From Caulobacterales bacterium (lineage in GTDB: Bacteria; Pseudomonadota; Alphaproteobacteria; Caulobacterales; Caulobacteraceae), in assembly GCA_947475655.1 (NCBI GenBank), contig CANJOB010000005.1, positions 1 to 43,538 of the forward strand: a DNA stretch of 43,538 nt, in the 5' to 3' direction. Of the stretch, positions 32,907 through 41,817 are shown piece by piece (the stretch's first letter is position 1; every line of letters starts with the position of its first letter). Below the pieces are notes generated by a model. The model searched no databases and had not been told where the DNA came from. It worked only from the letters and a program-made list of their open reading frames with translations. Position numbers and translations under genes: made by a program.

Positions 32907-32932
32907 GTAACCGATGAAGGGTGCGCGGCGAA
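32907..32932 (+). promoter_or_regulatory. SigF promoter of sigF-nrsF
   Basis: GTAACC (32907-32912), 16 bases, CGAA (32929-32932): the same exact consensus facing the sigma gene, indicating autoregulation. The -10 element is only 10 bases before the ATG at 32943, so the transcript would be nearly leaderless. Confidence 0.88.
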
Positions 32933-32942
32933 TAGATGAGGG

Positions 32943-33506
32943 ATGGCCCCGCTGGGCGACCTGGAACCTCGTTTGAAAGACCTGATGCTCGCCGGTCTCG
33001 CCGGCGACAACGCCGCGCATACGAAGCTGCTGCGCGAACTGGCCGCGGCGCTGCGCCGCTATTATGCCCGGCGCCTGGGCGGGGGTGCGGCCGACGTGGA
33101 GGATCTGGTGCAGGATACCTTGATCGCCGTCCACACCCGGCGCGGCACCTACCAGAGCGACATGCCCTTCACCGCCTGGGCCTACGCTATCGCGCACTAT
33201 AAGCTGGTCGACCTCTACCGCCGCCAGGGTCGGCGCCCGACTGTGCCGCTGGAAAGCGCCGGCGCGCTGTTCGCGCCGGATGACCATGAGGCCTGGACCG
33301 CAGCCGGCGACCTCGACCATGTTCTGGCCACGCTTGAGCCCAAGGCCGCCGCCGTGATCCGCCACACCCACATCGAAGGCCTGTCGACGAAGGAGACCGC
33401 CGCCCTGACCGGCCAATCGGAATCGGCGGTGAAGGTAGGGGTGCACCGGGGCCTGAAGAAGCTGATCGCCAGGTTCGGGGGAAGGAGCGACCATGCCGAC
33501 CGATAA
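32943..33506 (+). CDS. sigF: ECF sigma factor SigF
   Basis: A 187-residue extracytoplasmic-function sigma factor. Region 2 (residues ~25-90: LLRELAAALRRYYARRL, DVEDLVQDTLIAVHTRR, PFTAWAYAIAHYKLVDLYRR) and region 4 (~125-180: THIEGLSTKETAALTGQSESAVKVGVHRGLKKL in parts) are complete. The adjoining DUF1109 anti-sigma gene and flanking GTAACC/CGAA promoters identify it as SigF-type, a responder to oxidants and heavy metals. An ATG at 32985 is an alternative start. It overlaps nrsF by 14 bp. Confidence 0.92.
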   Translation: MAPLGDLEPRLKDLMLAGLAGDNAAHTKLLRELAAALRRYYARRLGGGAADVEDLVQDTLIAVHTRRGTYQSDMPFTAWAYAIAHYKLVDLYRRQGRRPTVPLESAGALFAPDDHEAWTAAGDLDHVLATLEPKAAAVIRHTHIEGLSTKETAALTGQSESAVKVGVHRGLKKLIARFGGRSDHADR

Positions 33507-34134
33507 CCTGATCGAACGCCTGGGCTCGGAGGTCCGCGCGGTGCCGCGCGGCCTGGCGGCGCGCCGCCTGATCCTGGGCGCCGGGGCAGGCGTGGTCGTG
33601 GCCGCGGTTCTCATGCCGCTGTGGATCGGCGTGCGGCCGGATCTCGCCCAAGCGGTGGGCACGGCGGCCTTCTGGATCAAGCTCGCCTACACCCTCGGTA
33701 TCGCAGCGGCGACGTTCTGGCTGTTGGAGCGCCTGGCCCGGCCGGGCGCGCGGACATTGAACCAAGTGATTGTCGGCCTGGCGCCGCCCGTCGCCGTGCT
33801 GGTGCTGGCCGCCGCGGAACTGGCTGGCGCGGAGGCGGCGGAGCGCCCGCATCTGATCATGGGCGCGTCGTCCCACCTCTGCCCTTGGCGCATCGTGGCC
33901 CTGGCCTTGCCGGTGTTGATCGGGGCCCTCTGGGCGTTGCGCGGCCTGGCGCCGACACGGCCGACCCTGACCGGCGCCGTGGCGGGGCTGTGCGCCGGCG
34001 GCGCGGGCGCCTTCGTCTATGCCTTCCATTGTGACGAGCGGGCCATGCCGTTCCTGGCCCTCTGGTACAGCGGCGGCATCGTCATTAGCGGCGTGATCGG
34101 CGCGGTCGCCGGGCGGCGCTTACTGCGGTGGTAA
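33493..34134 (+). CDS. nrsF: Anti-sigma factor NrsF (DUF1109)
   Basis: A 213-residue inner-membrane protein with about six helices that holds SigF inactive. The two cysteines that matter in Caulobacter NrsF (C131, C181) are present as C130 (SSHLCPWR) and C180 (YAFHCDERAMPF), so thiol or metal sensing is probably intact; C167 is an extra one within a helix. The gene overlaps sigF by 14 bp, keeping sigma and anti-sigma levels matched. Because sigF and nrsF share the SigF promoter, a negative-feedback loop is expected. Confidence 0.92.
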   Translation: MPTDNLIERLGSEVRAVPRGLAARRLILGAGAGVVVAAVLMPLWIGVRPDLAQAVGTAAFWIKLAYTLGIAAATFWLLERLARPGARTLNQVIVGLAPPVAVLVLAAAELAGAEAAERPHLIMGASSHLCPWRIVALALPVLIGALWALRGLAPTRPTLTGAVAGLCAGGAGAFVYAFHCDERAMPFLALWYSGGIVISGVIGAVAGRRLLRW

Positions 34135-34197
34135 GGCTGCGTCCAGAACTGACGTAGAGCAGCGTCACAGATAACGGGCCGCCAAAAGGAGCCCGCC

Positions 34198-34428
34198 ATG
34201 ACCCAGTTCACCTACGCGCCCCAGACCGTGATCCTGCCCAACAGGCGCGTTTCCGAAGCGATCCGCTATGGCGGGGTGCTGATGATCTGGCTCGGTTTGA
34301 CCGCCGTGCGGCCAAAGCTCGGCATGGAAATCTACCGTTGTCGGCGGCCCGACTCTCCGCTGCGGCGCCGTAATGACCGAAGAATCCCCAGCCAAATCGC
34401 AAAAACCTCGGTTGTGCCGGGCTTTTAG
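34198..34428 (+). CDS. Small hypothetical protein
   Basis: A possible 76-residue protein not recognised. AAAAGGAG lies a few bases before the ATG, which is the main support. The first ~45 residues are plausible protein with a short hydrophobic stretch (YGGVLMIWLGLTAV); the rest is Arg-rich and low quality (RCRRPDSPLRRRNDRR), as if the frame ran on after a lost stop or a frameshift. It lies between nrsF and the HU gene with no overlap. It could be a small real gene, a decayed gene, or chance. Confidence 0.45.
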   Translation: MTQFTYAPQTVILPNRRVSEAIRYGGVLMIWLGLTAVRPKLGMEIYRCRRPDSPLRRRNDRRIPSQIAKTSVVPGF

Positions 34429-34506
34429 GACCGAAAGGCCCGTGACAGCGGGTCATTCGCTGGGCAGGGTTCGCTAGCGATTCTTTTTGAACGGGAGAAA
34501 CCCTCG

Positions 34507-34788
34507 ATGAACACCACTGACCTGGCGTCCCAAGTCGCCGACCAAGACGGCAAGATCACCAAGACCCAAGCCAAGGCTCTGGTCGACGCGGTGTTCGCGT
34601 CCATCACCGCCGCCGCCAAGAAGGGCGAGGAAGTCTCCCTGCCGGGCTTCGGCAAGTTCAAGGTTCAGAACAAGCCCGCCCGCACCGGCCGCAACCCCTC
34701 GACCGGCGCGACGATCCAGATCGCCGCCTCGAAGAAGCTGGTGTTCCAGCCGGCGAAGGCCCTGAAGGACACCCTGGCCTCGAAATAA
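34507..34788 (+). CDS. hup: HU-family DNA-binding protein
   Basis: A 93-residue nucleoid protein that bends DNA and compacts the chromosome. The body and arm are typical: KAKALVDAVFASI-type helix, GEEVSLPGFGKFKV, the DNA-intercalating arm RTGRNPSTGATIQI, and the C-terminal KKLVFQPAKALKD. The Pro of the arm tip motif (RNPSTG) is present. A GATTC (GANTC) site lies at 34479-34483, 24 bases upstream of the ATG. Only 3 bp separate its stop from the GTG of recQ, so both are probably on one transcript. Confidence 0.95.
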   Translation: MNTTDLASQVADQDGKITKTQAKALVDAVFASITAAAKKGEEVSLPGFGKFKVQNKPARTGRNPSTGATIQIAASKKLVFQPAKALKDTLASK

Positions 34789-34791
34789 GCT

Positions 34792-36627
<1,836 letters not shown>

Positions 36628-36636
36628 CGCCTCTTC

Positions 36637-36721
36637 CGCTCATCCCCGCGAAGCGGGAATCCAGACCAGGATCAACCGTCGCGGCCAAGGGTCTGGACCC
36701 CCGCCTTCGCGGGGGTGAGCG
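36637..36721. repeat. Dispersed palindromic repeat, family A, copy 2
   Basis: An 85-bp inverted repeat with arms CGCTCATCCCCGCG ... CGCGGGGGTGAGCG, longer inner complementarity than copy 1 (arms also share CCAGACC / GGTCTGG), and each arm a hairpin around GAAG or CTTC. It lies between the convergent recQ and gltX genes, only nine bases after the recQ stop. It is the same family as 12663-12747 and likely a bidirectional terminator. Confidence 0.85.
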
Positions 36722-36725
36722 GATT

Positions 36726-38111
36726 TTAAGGTTTCACCGCGAACGCCAACCGCGCCAGCGCTTCGTCCTTGCCGAAGGTGACCAGGGTGCTGGCCAAATC
36801 CGGGGCCGGTGAGCCCTTGCCCAGTGACCCGCGCAGGGCCGGGCCGAACTTGCCGATGCCGACCTGCTCGGCGGCGGCGAAGTCGCGGATCAAAGCTTCC
36901 AGGGCCGGAACGCTCCAGTCATCGGTCGCCGCCAGCGTGTCCCGCAGGCGGCCCAGGCGCGCCTTGGTCTCGTCGGTCAGCAGGCCGGCGGTCTTGGCGT
37001 CCAGCGGGGCGTCGGTGGCCGTGAGGGCGAAGGCGACGAGGTTGGCCAGTTCGACCAGCGTCGCGGCGCCGTCCTTGACCAGGCCGATCACCGCGATCAG
37101 GCGGCTGGTCTGCAAGGCGTCGAAGCCGAGCAGGCGCGGGATGATCAGGTCGGCGAGGCGGCGGTCGTCGGCCAAGCGGATGTAGTGGCGGTTGATGTGG
37201 GCCAGCTTGTCCCAGTCGAGCCGGGCGGGGGACGACACCACGTCCTTGATGTCGAACCACGCAATCGCCTGTTCGTCGCTGAACAGCTCGTCGTCGCCGT
37301 GGCCCCAGCCGAGGCGGGCCAGGTAGTTGCGCGTGGCTTCGGGCAGGTAGCCCATCTCGGCGAACTCGCCGACGGCTTGCGCGCCATGACGTTTCGAGAG
37401 CTTGGCGCCGTCCGGGCCGTGAATCAGCGGGATGTGAGCGAACACCGGCAGGTCCCAGCCGAGCGCCTGGTAGATCAGGCTCTGGCGCGCGCCGTTGCTG
37501 ACGTGGTCGTCGCCGCGGATCACGTGGGTGACGCCCATGTCGTGGTCGTCGGCCACCACGGCCAGGTTGTAGGTCGGGGCCCCGTCCGAGCGCAGCAGGA
37601 TCAGGTCGTCGAGCTGGCTGTTCTCGAACACGATGTCGCCCTTGACCACGTCGTGCAGCACGGTCTGGCCCTCGCGGGGCGCTTTCAGGCGCACCACGAA
37701 CGGCGCGTCGGGAGGGGGCAGGGTAGAGTCGCGCCAGGGCGAGCGGACGGCCCGGCCCTCGGCGCGGGCGACCGTGCGCTCGGCCTCCAGCTCCTCGACC
37801 GTCATCCAGCAGCGGTAGGCCCCGCCCCGTTGCAGCATTTCGTCCACCACCGCGCGGTGGCGGTCGGCGCGGGTGTGCTGGAACACCGGCTCCTCGTCCG
37901 CGGCCAGGCCGAGCCAGGCCATGCCCTCGAAGATCGCGTCCACCGCGCCCTGGGTCGAGCGCTCGCGGTCGGTGTCCTCGACCCGGATCAGGAATTTGCC
38001 GCCGAAGCGCCTGGCGTACAGGTAGTTGAACAGCGCCGTGCGGGCGGTGCCGATGTGCATGTAGCCCGTGGGGGAGGGCGCGATGCGGGTGACGACGGTC
38101 TGGGCGGACAC
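36726..38111 (-). CDS. gltX: Glutamyl-tRNA synthetase
   Basis: Charges tRNA with glutamate. A 461-residue class I synthetase with the HIGH-type motif PSPTGYMHIGTARTALFN and KMSKS-type KLSKRHGA. The Rossmann core and stem-contact fold come before the all-helical anticodon-binding C-domain (ending GKFGPALRGSLGKGSPAP). Many alphaproteobacteria carry two gltX paralogues, and which one this is cannot be said. The start is ATG 38111. It is convergent with recQ across the repeat and divergent from the small gene at 38232. Confidence 0.95.
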   Translation of the reverse strand: MSAQTVVTRIAPSPTGYMHIGTARTALFNYLYARRFGGKFLIRVEDTDRERSTQGAVDAIFEGMAWLGLAADEEPVFQHTRADRHRAVVDEMLQRGGAYRCWMTVEELEAERTVARAEGRAVRSPWRDSTLPPPDAPFVVRLKAPREGQTVLHDVVKGDIVFENSQLDDLILLRSDGAPTYNLAVVADDHDMGVTHVIRGDDHVSNGARQSLIYQALGWDLPVFAHIPLIHGPDGAKLSKRHGAQAVGEFAEMGYLPEATRNYLARLGWGHGDDELFSDEQAIAWFDIKDVVSSPARLDWDKLAHINRHYIRLADDRRLADLIIPRLLGFDALQTSRLIAVIGLVKDGAATLVELANLVAFALTATDAPLDAKTAGLLTDETKARLGRLRDTLAATDDWSVPALEALIRDFAAAEQVGIGKFGPALRGSLGKGSPAPDLASTLVTFGKDEALARLAFAVKP

Positions 38112-38231
38112 TGCGGATAAACCTCGTATGAGGCCGCGCCTCTAGCACCTGCGGAGCTTATCCGCCAACAGCGGCTCTTTCAGATTCTGGTCTTAGGATT
38201 TCGGTTACCGACACAGTTTGTAACTGCCTGG

Positions 38232-38483
38232 ATGAAAACGGCTCGGTCCCCCTCCTTCGACCACGGCGCGGCCCTGCGCGTGCCGCCGGCGCACGATCAC
38301 AGGCATTGGACCCAGCTGCGCCGCTGGCTGGGCGAGGACGGGCAGATCGTCGAACCGCTCGGCCATGTGCGGGTCTTCACCCCCAACGGCTGGACCATGG
38401 CCCGGCCGGGGGACTGGATCGTGCTGTCGGTGACGGGCGAGTTCCACGTCGCCCACACGGGCATCCGGGGCCTGAACGCCTAG
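38232..38483 (+). CDS. Small orphan protein with PGDW motif
   Basis: An 83-residue protein not assigned to a family. Composition and codon use look genuine; the C-terminal half (GHVRVFTPNGWTMARPGDWIVLSV, then TGEFHVAHTGI) resembles small beta-barrel-like phage or mobile-element proteins that carry an ARPGDWI-type motif, but the resemblance is by eye only. It stands alone between gltX (divergent) and DUF3325 (convergent, 4-bp overlap of ends). No clear Shine-Dalgarno; no promoter recognised. Confidence 0.6.
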   Translation: MKTARSPSFDHGAALRVPPAHDHRHWTQLRRWLGEDGQIVEPLGHVRVFTPNGWTMARPGDWIVLSVTGEFHVAHTGIRGLNA

Positions 38484-38791
38484 GGCCTCGGGACCGGGAC
38501 AAGCGCCAGGCGCGCCGCGGCGCGCGGGGCGAATGCCAGCAGCGCCACCAGGGCGACGGCGACGCAGGGCAGGGCGTACCAGAGCCAGGTGGTGAAGCCG
38601 ACGCCGAAGCCCGATTCGATGATCCAGGGGATCGGCGAGACAACGAGCAGCACGCCGCCGGCGATCCGCATGCGCCGGGCGCGCGCCTTGGACGGGGGCC
38701 GGCCGAAGGCGGCGCGGTGATGCCGGGCATAGGCGAGCGCCAGCTGGCCGCACGCCAGATAGGTCATCAGCAGGCTGGCGGCGACAAGCAT
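38480..38791 (-). CDS. DUF3325 membrane protein
   Basis: A 103-residue integral membrane protein with about three helices (MLVAASLLMTYLACGQLALA, RIAGGVLLVVSPIPWIIE, WLWYALPCVAVALVALLAF). DUF3325 proteins occur at the end of TonB-siderophore loci with PepSY and DUF3649 partners, as here. I chose ATG 38791, which overlaps the PepSY gene by 25 bp in another frame. The open frame extends far upstream inside the PepSY gene, but only this part has membrane-protein composition. The exact role in metal uptake is unknown. Confidence 0.85.
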   Translation of the reverse strand: MLVAASLLMTYLACGQLALAYARHHRAAFGRPPSKARARRMRIAGGVLLVVSPIPWIIESGFGVGFTTWLWYALPCVAVALVALLAFAPRAAARLALVPVPRP

Positions 38792-40335
38792 CGTAAGGCT
38801 TCCACCGCGTCTTCCACTTCGGCGGCCTCCGGCTGGCATGGCCCGGCCCTCGCGCGGCGGTGCAGAATCCACACCCCGGCGAGGCAGAGCAGGCCCGTGC
38901 CGATCAGGGTCGCGTCCATGCCCATCCGCACCCCGTCGAGGGCGGCCAGATGGCGCCAGCCTTGCCCGCCGAGCAGGGGCGCGCCCAGGCACAGCAGGCC
39001 GGCCAGGACGAACTGCTCGCCCCACGCCTTGCGCGGCGGCCGGAGCGCGGCGTGCAGGGCCATGGCGGCCCAGGTCCAGTAGAAGGCCAGGACCGGGATT
39101 TGCGCCCGCTCGGGGAATACGGGGGTCAGGCGCTCGGCCCACAGCAGGGCGACGCAGGCGACGCTGATCCCGGCCACAGCCGCGACGTTGATTTTGTCGA
39201 CCCAGGTCAGCCAGGCGGCGTCGCCGCCGGCCTTGCGCCGGCGCTTCTCGGTGAACACCACCAGGCCGGCGGCCACCATCCCCGTGCTGGCCATGCCGGC
39301 CAGACCGTAGGCCCAGCGCACCGCCGCGCCGCCCCACTCCACGAAGTGCAGGGCGGCGATGTAGGACTGCACCCGGCTGATCGCCGAGTCGTCGCGGATG
39401 CGCAGCACCGCGCCGGTGACGCCGTCGAGGGCCACCTGCTCGACCTGCTGGGTGACGCGGTCGTCGCGGTCCCGGTAGGCGTCGAACACCGCGTTGCCGC
39501 GGTTGGGGTCGCGCACATAGATGTAGGCGGTCTTGTCCGCGCCCATGCTGGTCTCGGCGGCGCGCATCAGCTGCGGCAGCGGCAGCATCGCCGCCGGTTC
39601 GCCGGCGGGGGCCTTCAGGCCGCGGTATTCGAGGGCGATGGCCTCGGCGCGGAACGGAACCGAGTCGCCGGCGTAAAGCGTCTGCACCGCCGCCGGTATG
39701 TAGATCCAGTAGAGGATGACGATGCCGGTGTAGGCCATCATCAGGTGGAACGGCAGCGGCAGCACCCCCAGCACATTGTGCATGTCCAGCCAGGCCCGCT
39801 GGCCCGAGGCGTTTGGACGGAACAGAAATAGGTCCTTGAAGATGCGTTTGTGGATGACGATGCCGCTGACGCAGGCCGCGATCATAAAGATGCCCGACAG
39901 CCCGACGATCATGAAACCGGCGAGGTTCTCGTTGCGGTCGATGCCGAGCATGTAGTGGTAGGCGAGATAAAAGGCGCCGGCCTGGGTCTTGCGCTCGATC
40001 ACCCCGCCGCTGACCGGGTCGAGGGTGTGGCTGGTCGTTTTTCCCTGCGGCGTGGTCCAGGCGACGATCAGCTGCGGGTCGCGGTCGCGCGGCAGGTCGA
40101 TACGCCACATCCTGGCGTCCGGCGCCTGGGCGTTGAGATGGTCGACGCCGAGCTGCAGGGTCGTGGCGCGGTCAGGGTTCAGGCCGGTGCGGATCTCCGG
40201 CACGGCCCACAGGTTGATCTCGTCCTGGAACACGGCGATCGAGCCGGTCAGAAGCACGCCGAACAGCAGCCAGCCCATCACCAGCCCGCCCCAGGTGTGC
40301 AGGAAGGTCATGCTGAGGGTGAAGGTCTTCTTCAT
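38767..40335 (-). CDS. PepSY-associated membrane protein, iron-uptake type
   Basis: A 522-residue PepSY_TM protein with four or five membrane helices separated by periplasmic loops. The N-terminal helix motif FLHTWGGLVMGWLLFGVLLTGS and the later WLDMHNVLGVLPLPFHLMMAYTG carry the family histidines; FVEWGGAAVRWAYGL follows. Family members in siderophore loci probably act as ferric reductases in the inner membrane. It starts 4 bp inside the DUF3649 stop (ATGA) and overlaps DUF3325 by 25 bp, so translation is coupled. Reductase activity is inferred from the family. Confidence 0.9.
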   Translation of the reverse strand: MKKTFTLSMTFLHTWGGLVMGWLLFGVLLTGSIAVFQDEINLWAVPEIRTGLNPDRATTLQLGVDHLNAQAPDARMWRIDLPRDRDPQLIVAWTTPQGKTTSHTLDPVSGGVIERKTQAGAFYLAYHYMLGIDRNENLAGFMIVGLSGIFMIAACVSGIVIHKRIFKDLFLFRPNASGQRAWLDMHNVLGVLPLPFHLMMAYTGIVILYWIYIPAAVQTLYAGDSVPFRAEAIALEYRGLKAPAGEPAAMLPLPQLMRAAETSMGADKTAYIYVRDPNRGNAVFDAYRDRDDRVTQQVEQVALDGVTGAVLRIRDDSAISRVQSYIAALHFVEWGGAAVRWAYGLAGMASTGMVAAGLVVFTEKRRRKAGGDAAWLTWVDKINVAAVAGISVACVALLWAERLTPVFPERAQIPVLAFYWTWAAMALHAALRPPRKAWGEQFVLAGLLCLGAPLLGGQGWRHLAALDGVRMGMDATLIGTGLLCLAGVWILHRRARAGPCQPEAAEVEDAVEALRCLSPPAC

Positions 40336-40634
40336 CGCGGCAGCAGCCAGGCGACCAGGCCAAGCCCCGCCGTGGCGGCGATCAGGGCGGCGAGCACGAA
40401 CCAGCCGCGCCGGGCGGCGAAGGCCCAGATCATCACTGCCGGGTAGATGAGGATCGCCAGGTTGGTCGAGACCAGGGCGGAATCGACCCTGTCCAGTCCG
40501 CCTCGATGCAGCAGCACCGAGGCGGCGGCGGTGAGAGCGTAGGTCAGGGCGTAGCCACCGAAGATCGAGGCGACCACGCGCAGGCCGATGTCGACCGCCT
40601 CTTCGACCGCCGCTGACCTGGAGGCGGCGTCCAT
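40332..40634 (-). CDS. DUF3649 membrane protein
   Basis: A 100-residue membrane protein with about three helices (VVASIFGGYALTYALTAAASVLL, ALVSTNLAILIYPAVMIWAFAA, FVLAALIAATAGLGLVAWLL). DUF3649 is a known companion of PepSY_TM and DUF3325 in TonB-dependent uptake loci. The start is ATG 40634, overlapping the previous stop as TGATG. The frame is open upstream to 41117 inside the exported-protein gene, but that part has no sensible protein composition. It probably forms a complex with the two downstream membrane proteins. Confidence 0.85.
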   Translation of the reverse strand: MDAASRSAAVEEAVDIGLRVVASIFGGYALTYALTAAASVLLHRGGLDRVDSALVSTNLAILIYPAVMIWAFAARRGWFVLAALIAATAGLGLVAWLLPR

Positions 40635-41368
40635 CAGCGGTCCAGGATCACCGAGCCGATGCGGCCGGCGTCGTCGACGAAGTTGCGCTGGTTCTCCAGG
40701 CAGACGTATTCGCGAATCCGGATGTCCGGTTGCCGCGCGAAGGTGCGGGTCACCGTCCACGGGGCGGTGAGGACCTGCGGGTCGTTCATGGTGATGGTGA
40801 CCTTCATCAGGTCGCTGTCGAGCAGATGATAGCGTTCGACGATGCGCAGGTCCTCGCTGTGAGGCGCCCTGGCGAACATCAGGGTCGGGGTGCGGACGCC
40901 GACGGTCTCGACCACCAGGTCGTCGCCGTCCCAGCGGCCGACCGAATCGCCGAAGAAGGTGAACTCCAGTTCGTCCGGCGGCGGATGGCGGCCGTCGACG
41001 TAGATGTGCCGGACCTGGGTGTTGAACTCGAACACCTGCACGATCTTGCCGCCCACGGGCAGGAACTCGACCGGCAGCGACGTCTCCATCACGAACGGCA
41101 TGCCGTCGGGCAGGCACTGCGCCTTGTCGGTGGGGATGGGCTCGCCGGCCGCCTCGGCCGTCTGGCGGACCTTCTCGTCGGCGTCGTAGCGGCTGGCGTA
41201 GGGCTCCTTCAGCGGCGGACGGCCGATGGGCGGGTTGAGCCAGCGCGGATAGTTTCCGCCCTTCTGCGACGGCCGCATCCAGACCCCGGCGAAGTCCGCC
41301 GGAGCCGCGGCGGCGGCGCCCGCCAGAAGGGACAGGGCGAGCGCCAGGCGGAGGCCGCGCGGGTTCAT
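40634..41368 (-). CDS. Exported protein of an uncharacterised family
   Basis: A 244-residue secreted protein with signal peptide LALALSLLAGAAAAAPA. The mature sequence has DFAGVW near the start, then RHIYVDGRHPPPDE, SVGRWDGDDLVVETVG, VERYHLL and TVTRTF blocks, and EYVCLENQRN at the end. The SxGRWxGDxLVVxT / TxP WTVTR pattern belongs to a widespread family without a known function. It often sits beside DUF6152, as here (4-bp overlap ATGA), and near TonB receptors. Two cysteines may form a disulfide. Enzymatic activity unknown. Confidence 0.82.
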   Translation of the reverse strand: MNPRGLRLALALSLLAGAAAAAPADFAGVWMRPSQKGGNYPRWLNPPIGRPPLKEPYASRYDADEKVRQTAEAAGEPIPTDKAQCLPDGMPFVMETSLPVEFLPVGGKIVQVFEFNTQVRHIYVDGRHPPPDELEFTFFGDSVGRWDGDDLVVETVGVRTPTLMFARAPHSEDLRIVERYHLLDSDLMKVTITMNDPQVLTAPWTVTRTFARQPDIRIREYVCLENQRNFVDDAGRIGSVILDR

Positions 41369-41745
41369 GGCGCGGGGTCGTAGGCCATGACGCGGCCGTC
41401 CGGCAGGGTGGCCGAGACGATCAGCCCGCCACGGGAGCCGTTACGCATCGGGTTCATCGCCACAGTCACCTTGTCGCCGGCCTTGAGGCTGCGCACCTTC
41501 CAGCCGAGCTTCATCATGGTGCGGATCGGGCCGGCCTCGACGCTGTAGTGGACGCGCGCGCCGTTCTCGAGCGAATCTATCTCGATATAGACGTGCGGAT
41601 TGGTCCACTGGAACTCGCTGACGACGCCGGTCACGGTCACCTCGCGCGACTTGTCGTACATCGCCGAGGAGTGATGGGCGATGCTGGGCCCCGCCGTGGC
41701 CAGGGCCACGGCGACGGTCAGGGCGATAGCGATGACGCGGTTCAT
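41365..41745 (-). CDS. DUF6152 family periplasmic protein
   Basis: A 126-residue secreted protein. A signal peptide (IAIALTVAVALATAGPSIA) precedes HHSSAMYDKSREVTVTGVV, EFQWTNPHVYIEID and the C-terminal NGSRGGLIVSATLPDGR, the DUF6152 signature. The mature N-terminal HH pair and conserved NPH motif suggest metal binding, but the function is unknown. AAGGAG upstream supports the ATG. It heads the coupled run DUF6152-unknown-DUF3649-PepSY-DUF3325 and lies 72 bp from the TonB receptor stop. Confidence 0.85.
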   Translation of the reverse strand: MNRVIAIALTVAVALATAGPSIAHHSSAMYDKSREVTVTGVVSEFQWTNPHVYIEIDSLENGARVHYSVEAGPIRTMMKLGWKVRSLKAGDKVTVAMNPMRNGSRGGLIVSATLPDGRVMAYDPAP

Positions 41746-41817
41746 GGCGGTCTCCTTACCCCGGCACTACAGCGCTCGCCATCTGAACACGGTTTGAACG
41801 CCGTCCGGCCCCGCGGT

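Noticed and set aside
38203-38208. GGTTAC between gltX and the small orphan gene as a SigF promoter toward gltX
   Set aside because: The expected CGAA at 16-base spacing reads AATC.
38792-40108. Long N-terminal extension of the DUF3325 frame
   Set aside because: The extension lies wholly inside the PepSY gene in another frame and is Arg/Pro-rich; membrane-protein sequence begins only at 38791.
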